From Pseudomonas sp. BMS12 (GTDB lineage Bacteria > Pseudomonadota > Gammaproteobacteria > Pseudomonadales > Pseudomonadaceae), in assembly GCF_001592875.1 (NCBI RefSeq), contig NZ_LSOF01000005.1, forward strand, positions 352,461-401,012: DNA of 48,552 bases. Reading direction: 5' to 3'. Positions 34,873 through 43,623 of the stretch are shown piece after piece. Position 1 is the first letter of the stretch. Each line of letters begins with the position of its first letter. The position numbers and the translations under genes were made by a program. Under the pieces are notes generated by a model. That model worked only from the letters and a program-made list of their open reading frames with translations, made no database searches and was not told where the DNA came from.

Positions 34873-35571
34873 TCAGAAGTCGTCCACCACTTCGCCGTCC
34901 TTGACGCGGAACTCGCGGTTCTGCAGATAGGCGTTGCGGATGAAAATGTACTTGTCGCCGCTGATCATCTTCTCGGCCGACAGCAGGCTGGCGCGTGTAT
35001 CGACCACATCCACCGCACGGGTCACGTTGCGGGTCGGCACGTGGTCGATGTAGGGATAGGGTTCCAGGAAGCTGTCAGGAATCTTGGCTGGGGCATCACG
35101 CAAGGTGCTCGGGCCGAGGAACGGAATCACCAGATATGGGCCGCTGCCCACGCCCCAGGCGCCAAGCGTCTGGCCGAAGTCCTCGTCATTGCGCTGCAGC
35201 CCCATGTGGCTGGCCACATCGAAGAACCCGAGCAGACCAAAGGTCGTGTTGAACAGCAGGCGTCCGGTATCGACGCCCGCGTCGTGGAGTTTGCCCTGCA
35301 ACAGGTTATTGGCCAGATTGCCCACGTCGCCGATGTTGTTGAACACGTTGTGCACGCCGTCTTCGACAATCTGCGGCGTCACTGCCTGATAGCCCTTGGC
35401 TACGGGCTTCAGGGCGTATGTGTCGAGCGTATCGTTGAACGTGAACACCGGGCGGTTGAAGGACTCCCAGGGGTCATCTTCAGCATTGGCCGCCAGCGGC
35501 AATACCGCCAGCACGGCGCATGCGCACAGACGTGTCAGGCGATCGCTCCAGCGCGTACCTATCATTGGCAT
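34873..35571 (-). CDS. mlaA: MlaA/VacJ family protein, without a lipobox
   Basis: A 232-residue MlaA/VacJ homologue: DPWESFNRPVFTFND near residue 31, the NNIGDVGNLANNLLQ segment, GRLLFNTTFGLLGFFDVAS and GVGSGPYLVIPFLGPST. MlaA works with porins to remove misplaced phospholipids from the outer leaflet of the outer membrane. Unlike the E. coli lipoprotein, the N-terminus ends LPLAANA-EDDP, a signal-peptidase I site with no cysteine at +1, so it is probably not lipidated. The ATG at 35571 is chosen for the AAGGAG 9 nt upstream; 53 further codons upstream are open but do not resemble a signal. Confidence 0.9.
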   Translation of the reverse strand: MPMIGTRWSDRLTRLCACAVLAVLPLAANAEDDPWESFNRPVFTFNDTLDTYALKPVAKGYQAVTPQIVEDGVHNVFNNIGDVGNLANNLLQGKLHDAGVDTGRLLFNTTFGLLGFFDVASHMGLQRNDEDFGQTLGAWGVGSGPYLVIPFLGPSTLRDAPAKIPDSFLEPYPYIDHVPTRNVTRAVDVVDTRASLLSAEKMISGDKYIFIRNAYLQNREFRVKDGEVVDDF

Positions 35572-35674
35572 TTGCAGTCTCTCCTTGGCATCAGTAGTGT
35601 GGCGGCCCGCGGCCAACCTATGCCGCGCAGTATAAACGTCGTCGCCCTTATAAGCAGCAGTAGTGAATGCCAGC

Positions 35675-36082
35675 ATGTCGGAACAACGCCTCCTCCATAC
35701 CGCCCATATCCCGGTTCGCTGGAGCGACATGGATAACTACGGCCACGTCAACAACACGATCTACCTGGAGTACGTCCAGGAAGCGCGAGTCGAGTGGTTT
35801 TCCAGTATCGGCATCGATATCGATCACGTGGCCCAGGGCCCGGTCGTGCTGCAAACCCTGCACACCTACCTGAAACCCGTGGTCCATCCGGCCACCGTGG
35901 TGGTCGAGCTGTATGCCGGCGCCGTAGGCCGCAGCAGCCTGGTGGTCGAGCATCGCCTGAGCACATTGGAAAGCCCCTCCATCTGCTACGGAGAGGGCCA
36001 TTGCAAACTGGTCTGGATCGACCATGCCAACAACACCCCGGTTCCCGTACCCGAGCATCTGCGCCAGGTGATGGGTGCCTGA
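35675..36082 (+). CDS. Acyl-CoA thioesterase, 4-hydroxybenzoyl-CoA thioesterase-like
   Basis: A 135-residue hot-dog-fold thioesterase with the active-site segment RWSDMDNYGHVNNTIYLEY near residues 16-34, whose Asp and His-Val-Asn-Asn are catalytic in the 4HBT/YbgC family. It hydrolyses acyl-CoA; chain or aryl specificity cannot be told. An in-frame GTG four codons upstream is an alternative start, and neither has a strong ribosome-binding site. Confidence 0.87.
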   Translation: MSEQRLLHTAHIPVRWSDMDNYGHVNNTIYLEYVQEARVEWFSSIGIDIDHVAQGPVVLQTLHTYLKPVVHPATVVVELYAGAVGRSSLVVEHRLSTLESPSICYGEGHCKLVWIDHANNTPVPVPEHLRQVMGA

Positions 36083-36153
36083 CCTGTAGTCGTCATGTAA
36101 TCGTCATCCGCGCTCGCTACCCTGCCCGCCTCACTCCGGGAAGCGAGCCCGCC

Positions 36154-36816
36154 ATGTCTGCGCCCACCTTCAACGCCCTGCTGTTCGGCCTGACCGGTTG
36201 TCTGGTCGACCATGGCGCCCGCACCCTGGCGATAGCTCAACAACACAGCGGACTGTCGGCACGCCCTGCAGACCTGGCGCACCCTAGCCTGCTGCCGGCC
36301 CTGCTGGCCAGCGCCGACGAATGTGCCGAAGCCCTGCCCGCCGTCCCCTTGTTGCTCCATGAGCTGCACGAGCAGGCCATGCCCTGCGCCTGGCTGGATG
36401 AACTCCCTGACGGCGTCGCCCAGCGCCTTGCCGCGGCGTTGCCAGCTGGCGTGCACGGCAGCCACATGAATGGCGCTCGCCCATGGCCGGCGCCGGATGC
36501 CATCTGGCAGGCCCTGAGCGAGCTGAAGGTGACAAGCCTGCACGGCTGCGTACTGATCGCCAGCGATCCACGCCTGCTTCAGGCGGGCCTGAATGCGGGC
36601 GTCTGGTGCATAGGCCTGGCCACCTGCGGCCCACTTTGCGGCCTGGCCCTGGGCGACTGGCAGGCGCTCGGCAACCAGGAGCGGGAAAGCCTGCGTGCCC
36701 AGGCCACGCTCGACCTCTATCGCCTCGGCGCCCACTCGGTGATCGACCACCCCGGAGAGCTACCGGCCTGCCTACAGGATCTGGCCGTGCGCCGCCACAA
36801 AGGTGAGAAACCCTGA
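36154..36816 (+). CDS. HAD-like (phosphonatase-type) protein lacking the catalytic Asp
   Basis: A 220-residue protein whose start, LLFGLTGCLVDHGARTLAIA, lines up with the phosphonoacetaldehyde hydrolase/HAD loop 1, usually of the form FD-x-x-GTL-x-D. The nucleophilic Asp is replaced by Gly and the Thr by Cys. Later motifs match loosely (CVLIASDPRLLQAGLNAG, then a long C-terminal segment). A catalytic role is therefore doubtful. I recall a related 'probable hydrolase' at about this place in P. aeruginosa. It follows the thioesterase by 71 bp. The start at 36154 is the first ATG with a sensible N-terminus; there is no strong ribosome-binding site. Confidence 0.7.
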   Translation: MSAPTFNALLFGLTGCLVDHGARTLAIAQQHSGLSARPADLAHPSLLPALLASADECAEALPAVPLLLHELHEQAMPCAWLDELPDGVAQRLAAALPAGVHGSHMNGARPWPAPDAIWQALSELKVTSLHGCVLIASDPRLLQAGLNAGVWCIGLATCGPLCGLALGDWQALGNQERESLRAQATLDLYRLGAHSVIDHPGELPACLQDLAVRRHKGEKP

Positions 36817-36937
36817 ACCCTTCGTTGCCCTGGATCAGGCAGATCGCCGCCGCCTGGAGTAACCTTCAAGCAGGACACAGCGAACCTCGTCCCACACACC
36901 GAGGTCCATGCTCAGTCATTCGCAGAAGGAGACACCC

Positions 36938-37201
36938 ATGCCCGCACGCCTGCAGCAACACCTCCAGCAATTGAGCGAGGAGCTTTCCGGCGACACGCCA
37001 CTGGATACCGAGGACCGCGCCGCGCTACTCGAACTCATGCAGCAGATTGACCTGAAGCTGGCCAGGGAACTGGCCGGTGATCCGGACGCCAGCCTCGTAG
37101 ATGGCGTCAACCTGGCGGTAGAAAGCTTCGAAAGCCAGCACCCCACCCTGACCGGCACCCTGCGCAATATCCTGCAGAGCCTGGCGAATATGGGCATCTG
37201 A
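36938..37201 (+). CDS. DUF4404 family small protein
   Basis: An 87-residue, mostly helical acidic protein starting MPARLQQHLQQLSEEL, as in the DUF4404 family of unknown function. It has no membrane or signal segment. GAAGGAG precedes the ATG at 36938, and a second ATG ten codons upstream lacks one. A terminator follows at once. Confidence 0.82.
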   Translation: MPARLQQHLQQLSEELSGDTPLDTEDRAALLELMQQIDLKLARELAGDPDASLVDGVNLAVESFESQHPTLTGTLRNILQSLANMGI

Positions 37202-37214
37202 TTCGCCCGCGCAG

Positions 37215-37241
37215 AAAAAAGCCCGCATTCGCGGGCTTTTT
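37215..37241. terminator. Bidirectional terminator
   Basis: AAAAAGCCCGC and GCGGGCTTTTT form an 11-bp stem with a short ATTC loop, between the converging DUF4404 and queF genes. Confidence 0.92.
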
Positions 37242-37243
37242 CA

Positions 37244-38071
37244 TTACTGACGCACCAGGCGGCGGTTGTCCGGGGCGATGGCCTCGGTGCTGCGGTAAGG
37301 GTTGATATCCAGCCCGCCACGACGCACATAGCGCGCGTAGACGGTCAGGCGCTCCGGTTGCAATAGCCGCTGCAGATCGAGGAAGACCCGCTCCACGCAC
37401 TGCTCATGGAAGTCTTGGTGCTGACGGAAGCTCACTACATAGGCCAGCAGGCTGGCCGCATCCAGGCGTGGGCCGCGGTAGTCGACCACCAGCGAGCCCC
37501 AGTCCGGCTGGCCGGTGACCGGGCAGTTGGACTTGAGCAGATGGCTGTAGAGCACCTCCTCCACCACCTCGTCGTCACGGCGCAGCAGCTCGGGACGCGG
37601 ATGGGCATAGTCATTCACGGCGATCTCAAGATCATCGACGCAGCGCCCCGGCAGCTGCGCCACGCCCTCGGCAGCCACTTCGTCCAGGCCCCGGACACGC
37701 ACCAGGACCGGCGCCCCGGCGCAGGCGGAAAGGTCCTTGGCCAGCACCGCCTCGACTTCCGTCCGACTGGCGTAGGCCGTCTGGTTCAGCGAATTGAGGT
37801 AGAGCTTGAACGACTTGGACTCGATGATGTTCGGCGAATCGGCCGGGATGGCGAACTCGCCGATGGCCACCACCGGTTTACCACTGGGGGTCAGCCAGGA
37901 CAGCTCATAGCAGTTCCAGAAGTCCACGCCCTGGTACGGCAAGGTGCTGGCGCTCAGCCCCAACTCGGCCCACTTGGTGGTGCGCGAGATGGGGAACAGC
38001 AGCTCGGGGGCGTACTGCGAGACGTACTCACTGGACTTGCCCAGCGGCGAGTGTTCGGCGGGATGGTGCAT
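37244..38071 (-). CDS. queF: NADPH-dependent 7-cyano-7-deazaguanine reductase
   Basis: A 275-residue QueF of the long (tandem T-fold, E. coli type) class. The substrate segment [11 protein letters not shown] is at 84-94 and the nucleophilic Cys183 is in [11 protein letters not shown], with Asp190 as acid. It reduces preQ0 to preQ1 in queuosine synthesis. It is the second gene after the cupredoxin (55 bp gap), the PA2806/PA2807 order. Confidence 0.96.
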   Translation of the reverse strand: MHHPAEHSPLGKSSEYVSQYAPELLFPISRTTKWAELGLSASTLPYQGVDFWNCYELSWLTPSGKPVVAIGEFAIPADSPNIIESKSFKLYLNSLNQTAYASRTEVEAVLAKDLSACAGAPVLVRVRGLDEVAAEGVAQLPGRCVDDLEIAVNDYAHPRPELLRRDDEVVEEVLYSHLLKSNCPVTGQPDWGSLVVDYRGPRLDAASLLAYVVSFRQHQDFHEQCVERVFLDLQRLLQPERLTVYARYVRRGGLDINPYRSTEAIAPDNRRLVRQ

Positions 38072-38125
38072 GGCGAGGGCCTGGAAAGCGGAAATCGGCG
38101 GGCATTATACGCCCGCCACAGCGCT

Positions 38126-38617
38126 TCAGGAGTTCGGTCGTACCTGCAACCGCCCCACCATGCCGGCCTGGTAATGCCCGGGAATATTGCAGGCAAACTG
38201 CAGCTCCCCGGCCTGGGTGAATGTCCAGGTCAGCTCGGCCTGCTCGCCAGGTCGAACCGAAGCAGTTGAGGCATCCTCATGCTGCATGCTGTGCCCCATT
38301 TGCTGCATGGCCAGCATCTGTTGCTGGTGTTCGGCATGGGAGGTTGCATTCCCCAGGCTGAACTCATGCAACAGCTTGCCCTCATTCTTCAGCACGAAAC
38401 GCACTGTCTCCCCGGCCTGAACCTCGAGGGACGCCGGACGGTAGTACATGTCGCCGAGCACGATCTCGACCGTGCGCGTCGCCTTTGCCGCCTCGGCTGG
38501 CTGACCGAACGGACTGGCGCCATGCCCTGCAGCAGCACCGTGGGAATCATGACCGGCGTCCGCCTGTACCGACAGGCTCAGCGTACAAAGCAGACCGCAG
38601 AGAACGAGATTGCGCAT
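38126..38617 (-). CDS. Periplasmic cupredoxin (PA2807-like)
   Basis: A 163-residue protein with a signal peptide (cleavage after VQA-DA near residue 19), a His-rich linker (22-33), and a cupredoxin domain with a type-1 copper site: His84 (LLHEF), Cys143, His148 and Met153. A His/Met-rich loop lies at 94-113 and could bind further copper. It probably chelates or carries copper in the periplasm. It is followed by queF, and in P. aeruginosa the counterpart is in the copper-responsive regulon next to copRS and ptrA; here copRS are not adjacent and an RND operon lies upstream instead. Confidence 0.88.
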   Translation of the reverse strand: MRNLVLCGLLCTLSLSVQADAGHDSHGAAAGHGASPFGQPAEAAKATRTVEIVLGDMYYRPASLEVQAGETVRFVLKNEGKLLHEFSLGNATSHAEHQQQMLAMQQMGHSMQHEDASTASVRPGEQAELTWTFTQAGELQFACNIPGHYQAGMVGRLQVRPNS

Positions 38618-38650
38618 GGAATACCTTCTTGATCCGTGACAAGGGTTTCC

Positions 38651-38681
38651 AGCCTAAAACCTTGCCATAGTGACAAGGCAA
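38651..38681 (-). promoter_or_regulatory. MerR-type (CueR-like) promoter before the cupredoxin gene
   Basis: On the minus strand TTGCCT and TAGGCT are 19 nt apart, the long spacing typical of MerR-family promoters. The spacer holds the dyad CCTTG-N9-CAAGG (38660-38678), similar to CueR boxes of the form ACCTTCC...GGAAGGT. The ATG is 33 bp further on. Copper control through CueR is inferred. Confidence 0.5.
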
Positions 38682-38686
38682 GCACT

Positions 38687-41600
38687 TCAGAGCGGGCTTG
38701 CCTGCCCTTGCTCCACCCGTATTGGTCGCCAGCGGCGCAGCAGGCTGTACAACGTCGGCACCACGAACAGGGTGAAGAAAGTGCCGACCAACAGGCCGCC
38801 GACGATGACCATGCCGATCTGCTGGCGACTCTCGGCGCCGGCGCCCGTGGCGATGGCCAGTGGCAGCGAACCGAGCACCATGGCCCCGGTGGTCATCAGG
38901 ATCGGTCGCAGACGCTGCACCGCTGCCTCCAGCACGGCATCGTGCAGTACGCGGCCCTCACGCAGCAGGTGATTGGCGAACTCGACGATGAGAATGCCGT
39001 GCTTGGTGATCAACCCGATCAGCGTCACCAAACCCACCTGCGAGTAGATGTTCAGGGTGCCGCCAAACAGCTTGAGCGCCAGCAAGGCACCGGCCATCGA
39101 CAACGGCACGCTGAACAGGATGATCAACGGGTCGAGGAAGCTCTCGAACTGCGCCGCCAGCACCAGGTAGATGAACACTAGGGCCAGCACGAAGATCAAT
39201 GCCACGCCGCTGCTGGAGTCCTTGAAGTCGCGCGAGGTGCCGGTGTAGTCGAACAGGGTGTCCGCCGGGAAGATTGCCCGCGCCCGCGTCTCCAGGTGAT
39301 CCAGCGCCTCGCCCAGGGTGTAGCCGGAACCGACGTTGGCCGTGACCGTCACCGCGCGCAGCTGGTTGAAGTGGTTGAGCTCGCGCGGTGCCACGGTTTC
39401 GCGCACCTCGATCAGGTTGGAGAGCTGCACCATGTTGTCGTTACGCCCGCGCACATAGACGCGGTTGAGATCGTCCGGATTGCTGCGGTCGACATCGGCC
39501 AGCTGCACCAGCACGTCGTACTGTTCGCCATTCTGCTTGAAGCGCGTGACCTGACGGCTGCCGAACAGGCTTTCCATGCTGCGGCCGATGGTGGCCACGT
39601 CGGTGCCCACCGCCACCGCCTGCTCGCGGTTGACCGTGACCTTGAGCTGCGGCGTGTTGAGTTTGAGGTCGCTGTCCAGGCTCTCCAACCCAGGGTAACC
39701 GCGCGCCTCGGCCAGCAGCTGATCGACATAGGGCTGCAGCTCGGCGTACTCCAGCGAGGAGCGGATGACGAAGTTGACCGGCTGGTTGCGCGCACTCTGC
39801 CCCAGCGGCGGTCGGTTGATCGGGAAGGCACGCACGCCGGGTATGTCACGCAGCCTGGGCAGCAGTTCGTCGCGAATCTCGAACTGGCTGCGTGAACGCT
39901 CGTTCCAGGGTTCCAGTTTCATGAACGACAGGCCCTGGGCCACCGTGGGGAAACCGATGATGACCATGTAGCGATTGGTCTCCGGCACCGCCGCGTAGGC
40001 GGCTTCCAGCTGCCTGGCATAGTGACTGGTGTAGCCCAGGGTGGCGCCATCCGGGCCGTTGATCGAGCCGACTATGGTGCCGGTGTCCTCGGTCGGCGCC
40101 AGCTCGCTGTGCAGGCTGCCAAACAGCCAGGCGCACAACAGCAGGATGCCCAGCAGCAACGCCAGCACCAGCCACCAGGCGCGCAGGACCTGCTGCAACA
40201 GGCGCTGGTAGTTGCGGGTCACGCCGTCGAGGCCTCGCTCGATCAGGTTGTACAAGCGGCTGTGCCTGTCCTGCGGCACATGAGCCTTGAGCAGATGGCC
40301 GCACATCATCGGCGAAAGCGTCAGGGCGACGAAGCCGGAGACCAGCACGGCGCCGGCCAGGGTCCAGGCGAACTCGGTAAACAGCTTGCCAGTGGTGCCC
40401 TGCATGAAGCCGATCGGTGCGTAGACCGCAGCCAGGGTCAGGGTCATGGCGATCACCGCTAAGGCGATCTCGCGACTGCCGACGAAGGCCGCCTGCAACG
40501 GCTGCATGCCCCGCTCGATATGCCGGTGGATGTTCTCCAGCATGACGATGGCATCGTCCACCACCAGGCCGATGGCCAGGACCATGGCCAGCAACGTCAG
40601 GGTATTGAGGGTGAAACCCATCAGAGCCATCAGCGCACAGGCGCCGATCAGCGACACAGGGATGGTCACCAGCGGAATCAGCGTGGCGCGCAGTGAACGC
40701 AGGAACAGGAAGATGATCAGGATGACCAGCAGCACCGCCTCCCAGATAGTGGTGTAGACGTTGCTGATCGACTCACGGATAAACAGCGAGTTGTCGTTGG
40801 CCACCGCCATCTGCATGCCCTCGGGCAGCAGCGCACGGATATCCGGCAAGGCCTGTTCGAGCCCATCGGAAATATCCAGCGGGTTGGCCGTGGCCTGCTT
40901 GACCATGCCCACCGCCACCGCCGAGCGCCCGTTGAAGCGCACCAGGGTGCGTTCGTCGGCGGCGCCAATTTCCGCGTGGCCGACGTCGGACAGCCGCAGC
41001 AGGTAACCGCGCGAGTCGTCGAGGATCAGCCGGTTGAATTCATCCGGGGTCTTCAGGTCGGTTTCCGACAGCACACTGAACTCGCGCTGCACCGACTCGA
41101 TGCGCCCGGCGGGAATCTCCACGTTCTGCCGGCGCAGGGCCTCCTCCACGTCCTGCACGGTGAGATCGTGGGCGGCCAGCTTCTCCGGATCGAGCCAGAT
41201 GCGCATGGCATAGCTGCGCGCGCCGCGCACCTGGACCTCGGAAACACCGGGAATGGTCTGCAGGCGATCCTGCACCCGCCGCTCGATCACGTCGGTGATC
41301 TCCATGGCGGAGAAGCGCTCGCTGTAGAAGGCCAGCCAGACCACCGGCTGGGCGTCGGCCTCGACCTTCTGCACCAGCGGCTCATCGATCTCCTCCGGCA
41401 GCAGCGCACGCACACGGCCGAGGCGGTCGCGCACATCGTTGGCCGCCTCGTCGGAGTTGCTGCCGAGGCGAAACTGGGCGGTGATCTGGGTGTTTTCCGA
41501 GCGACTGATGGAGCTGACGAAATCCAGGCCCTCGATGCCGGACAGCACGTCCTCGACAGGCTGGGCGACCTGGGACTCCATGATCTCCGGGCTCGCCCCC

Positions 41601-41755
41601 GGGTAAGTGATGTTGACCGTGACGATGGGCACGTCGATGTTCGGATACTCGCGCACCGCCAGACGCTGGTAGGCCATGAGGCCGAGCAGCACGATGATCA
41701 GCGACAGCACGGTGGCGAACACCGGCCGGCGGATGCAGATCTCGGACAGGCTCAT
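38687..41755 (-). CDS. RND efflux transporter permease (HAE1/AcrB family)
   Basis: A 1022-residue inner-membrane pump with the usual RND layout: a first TM after a short cytoplasmic start (MSLSEICIRRPVFATVL), two large periplasmic loops, and 12 TM segments. Proton-relay aspartates lie in GLVVDDAIVMLENI (about residues 400-412) and the Gly-rich ITKHGILIVEFANHLL near 925. The length and the sequence fit the HAE1 drug-efflux group with no heavy-metal signature motifs. It overlaps the adaptor gene by 4 bp. No outer-membrane channel is encoded next to it, so it must share one. Substrate unknown. Confidence 0.93.
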   Translation of the reverse strand: MSLSEICIRRPVFATVLSLIIVLLGLMAYQRLAVREYPNIDVPIVTVNITYPGASPEIMESQVAQPVEDVLSGIEGLDFVSSISRSENTQITAQFRLGSNSDEAANDVRDRLGRVRALLPEEIDEPLVQKVEADAQPVVWLAFYSERFSAMEITDVIERRVQDRLQTIPGVSEVQVRGARSYAMRIWLDPEKLAAHDLTVQDVEEALRRQNVEIPAGRIESVQREFSVLSETDLKTPDEFNRLILDDSRGYLLRLSDVGHAEIGAADERTLVRFNGRSAVAVGMVKQATANPLDISDGLEQALPDIRALLPEGMQMAVANDNSLFIRESISNVYTTIWEAVLLVILIIFLFLRSLRATLIPLVTIPVSLIGACALMALMGFTLNTLTLLAMVLAIGLVVDDAIVMLENIHRHIERGMQPLQAAFVGSREIALAVIAMTLTLAAVYAPIGFMQGTTGKLFTEFAWTLAGAVLVSGFVALTLSPMMCGHLLKAHVPQDRHSRLYNLIERGLDGVTRNYQRLLQQVLRAWWLVLALLLGILLLCAWLFGSLHSELAPTEDTGTIVGSINGPDGATLGYTSHYARQLEAAYAAVPETNRYMVIIGFPTVAQGLSFMKLEPWNERSRSQFEIRDELLPRLRDIPGVRAFPINRPPLGQSARNQPVNFVIRSSLEYAELQPYVDQLLAEARGYPGLESLDSDLKLNTPQLKVTVNREQAVAVGTDVATIGRSMESLFGSRQVTRFKQNGEQYDVLVQLADVDRSNPDDLNRVYVRGRNDNMVQLSNLIEVRETVAPRELNHFNQLRAVTVTANVGSGYTLGEALDHLETRARAIFPADTLFDYTGTSRDFKDSSSGVALIFVLALVFIYLVLAAQFESFLDPLIILFSVPLSMAGALLALKLFGGTLNIYSQVGLVTLIGLITKHGILIVEFANHLLREGRVLHDAVLEAAVQRLRPILMTTGAMVLGSLPLAIATGAGAESRQQIGMVIVGGLLVGTFFTLFVVPTLYSLLRRWRPIRVEQGQASPL

Positions 41756-42771
41756 GCGCCCTCACCGCGCTGGACGGTGCGTACCTCGTGTCCGGGGCTG
41801 ACCTTCTGCCAGCCGGCGCTGATCAGCGTCTCGCTGCCATCGAGCCCCTCCACCACCTCGGCCTTGCCGCGCAGGCGCTGACCGATGCGGATCTGCCGGC
41901 GCTCGACCTTGCCATCCACCACCAGGTTGACGAACAGCAGTTGCCCCATCGGCATCACCGCCTCCTCCGGGATCAGCAGGGCATGAGGCCGTTCGGCGAG
42001 GATCACCGAGACCTTGACGAACTGACCGGGCTTGAGGCGCAGGTCGGCATTGCCCACCTCAGCGCGAATGGCCTGGCTGCGCCCGACGTCGTCCAGGCGC
42101 GGGTTGAGGGCGCTGATCCGCCCGGGGAAACGCTCGCCGCCGTAGGCATCCAGCGACAGCTCCACGGCCTGGCCGACGCGCACCTGGCTGACCGCCTTCT
42201 GCGGCACACGAAAATCCAGCTTGAGCGGGTCGAGCACTTCCAGGTTGACGATATCGTCACCGGCACTCAGGTAATCGCCGACGCTGACCAGGCGCAGGCC
42301 GAGCGTGCCATCGTAGGGCGCACGAATCTGCGTCTTGTCCAGGCGCGCCTGGGCCAGGGCCAGGCTCGCACGGGAGGCCTGCTGCTGCGAGCTGGCTTCG
42401 TCGAGGGCCTGGGCATTGCTGGCGCCGCGCTTGAACAGCATCTGGGCGCGCGCGAAGCTCTTTTCCGCCAGATCGACATTGGCCCGGGCCTGGGCCAGCT
42501 CGGCGCGGGCGATGGCGTCATCCAGGCTGACCAGCAGCTCGCCGGCCTTGACCGCCTGGCCCTCGCGAAAGTGCACGGCGGCGATACGCCCGTCCACTTC
42601 CGGGCGGATCATGGTCGACTCGTCGGAACGTAGCGAACCGAAGGTGACCAGCTCGTCGCGCACCAGGGTGCGCTCGGGCTGCGTTACTTCCACCAGCGTG
42701 GCCTGCTCGGCCAGCACGGGGCCGGCCAACACCCACATTGCGATCAGCTGTACTGCGCGCCTGAGCACCAT
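41752..42771 (-). CDS. RND periplasmic adaptor (HlyD/MFP family)
   Basis: A 339-residue membrane-fusion protein with a signal peptide (WVLAGPVLA, cleavage near residue 21), a lipoyl half-motif (EVDGRIAAVHFREGQAVKAG), a coiled-coil hairpin (about 90-145), the second lipoyl half (IRAPYDGTLGLRLVSVGDYL) and beta-barrel domains. There is no lipobox cysteine. It bridges the RND pump and an outer-membrane channel. ATG 42771 is used because GGGGG lies at a better distance than for the GTG one codon upstream. ATGA overlap couples it to the pump. Confidence 0.92.
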   Translation of the reverse strand: MVLRRAVQLIAMWVLAGPVLAEQATLVEVTQPERTLVRDELVTFGSLRSDESTMIRPEVDGRIAAVHFREGQAVKAGELLVSLDDAIARAELAQARANVDLAEKSFARAQMLFKRGASNAQALDEASSQQQASRASLALAQARLDKTQIRAPYDGTLGLRLVSVGDYLSAGDDIVNLEVLDPLKLDFRVPQKAVSQVRVGQAVELSLDAYGGERFPGRISALNPRLDDVGRSQAIRAEVGNADLRLKPGQFVKVSVILAERPHALLIPEEAVMPMGQLLFVNLVVDGKVERRQIRIGQRLRGKAEVVEGLDGSETLISAGWQKVSPGHEVRTVQRGEGA

Positions 42772-42843
42772 CACTCGCCCCCGTGCCGTTCAAGTGCACG
42801 AGTCTAGCGTCGATGCCTGGCGCTGCCGAGCGCCAGACCGGTA

Positions 42844-43623
42844 TTACTGGCGCATGCCGCGCCCACTCTGTAACAGGCGAATACAGACGATGTAGAGCAC
42901 CGTGCTGGCCAGCAGCATCATGCCGATCGCGATGCCGATATTGATGTCGGACACGCCGAGGATGCCGTAGCGGAAAGCGTTGACCATGTGCAGGATCGGG
43001 TTGATCAGAGATACGTGCTGCCAGAACTCGGGCAGCAGGCTGATCGAGTAGAACACCCCGCCCAGGTAGGTCAGCGGCGTCAGCACGAAGGTCGGGATGA
43101 TCGAAATGTCGTCGAAGTTGCGTGCATACACCGCGTTGATGAAGCCGCCCAACGAAAAGGTTATCGCGGTGAGCAGGATCACCAGCACCGTCACGCCCAG
43201 GTGATGCACCTGCAGCTGGGTGAAAAACAGCGACAGCAGGGTGACGATGAAAGCCACCGCCAGGCCGCGCAGAGCACCGCCGATGGTGTAGCCGATGAGG
43301 ATGGTGTGCGGCGACACCGGCGAAACCAGCAGCTCCTCGACGTTGCGCTGGAACTTGCTGGAGAAGAAGCTCGACACCACGTTGCTGTAGGAGTTGGTGA
43401 TCACCGACATCATGATCAGCCCAGGCACGATGAACTCCATGTAGGAGTACTGCCCCACTCCGCCCACCTGACTGCCGATCAGGCGGCCGAAGATGACGAA
43501 GTACAGGGCCATGGTGATGGCCGGCGGCAACAGGGTCTGCGCCCAGATGCGCATGAAACGGCGCACTTCACGACGCACGATGGTCTGCAGGGCGATCCAG
43601 TTGGAGCTGAGTTCCGGGCTCAT
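42844..43623 (-). CDS. ABC-2 type exporter permease (YadH-like)
   Basis: A 259-residue ABC-2 membrane protein with six predicted TM helices and the ABC-2 signature region GFINAVYARNFDD. It overlaps the ATPase gene by 4 bp. The pair is the PA2811/PA2812 (YadGH-like) exporter, whose substrate is unknown. Confidence 0.93.
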   Translation of the reverse strand: MSPELSSNWIALQTIVRREVRRFMRIWAQTLLPPAITMALYFVIFGRLIGSQVGGVGQYSYMEFIVPGLIMMSVITNSYSNVVSSFFSSKFQRNVEELLVSPVSPHTILIGYTIGGALRGLAVAFIVTLLSLFFTQLQVHHLGVTVLVILLTAITFSLGGFINAVYARNFDDISIIPTFVLTPLTYLGGVFYSISLLPEFWQHVSLINPILHMVNAFRYGILGVSDINIGIAIGMMLLASTVLYIVCIRLLQSGRGMRQ

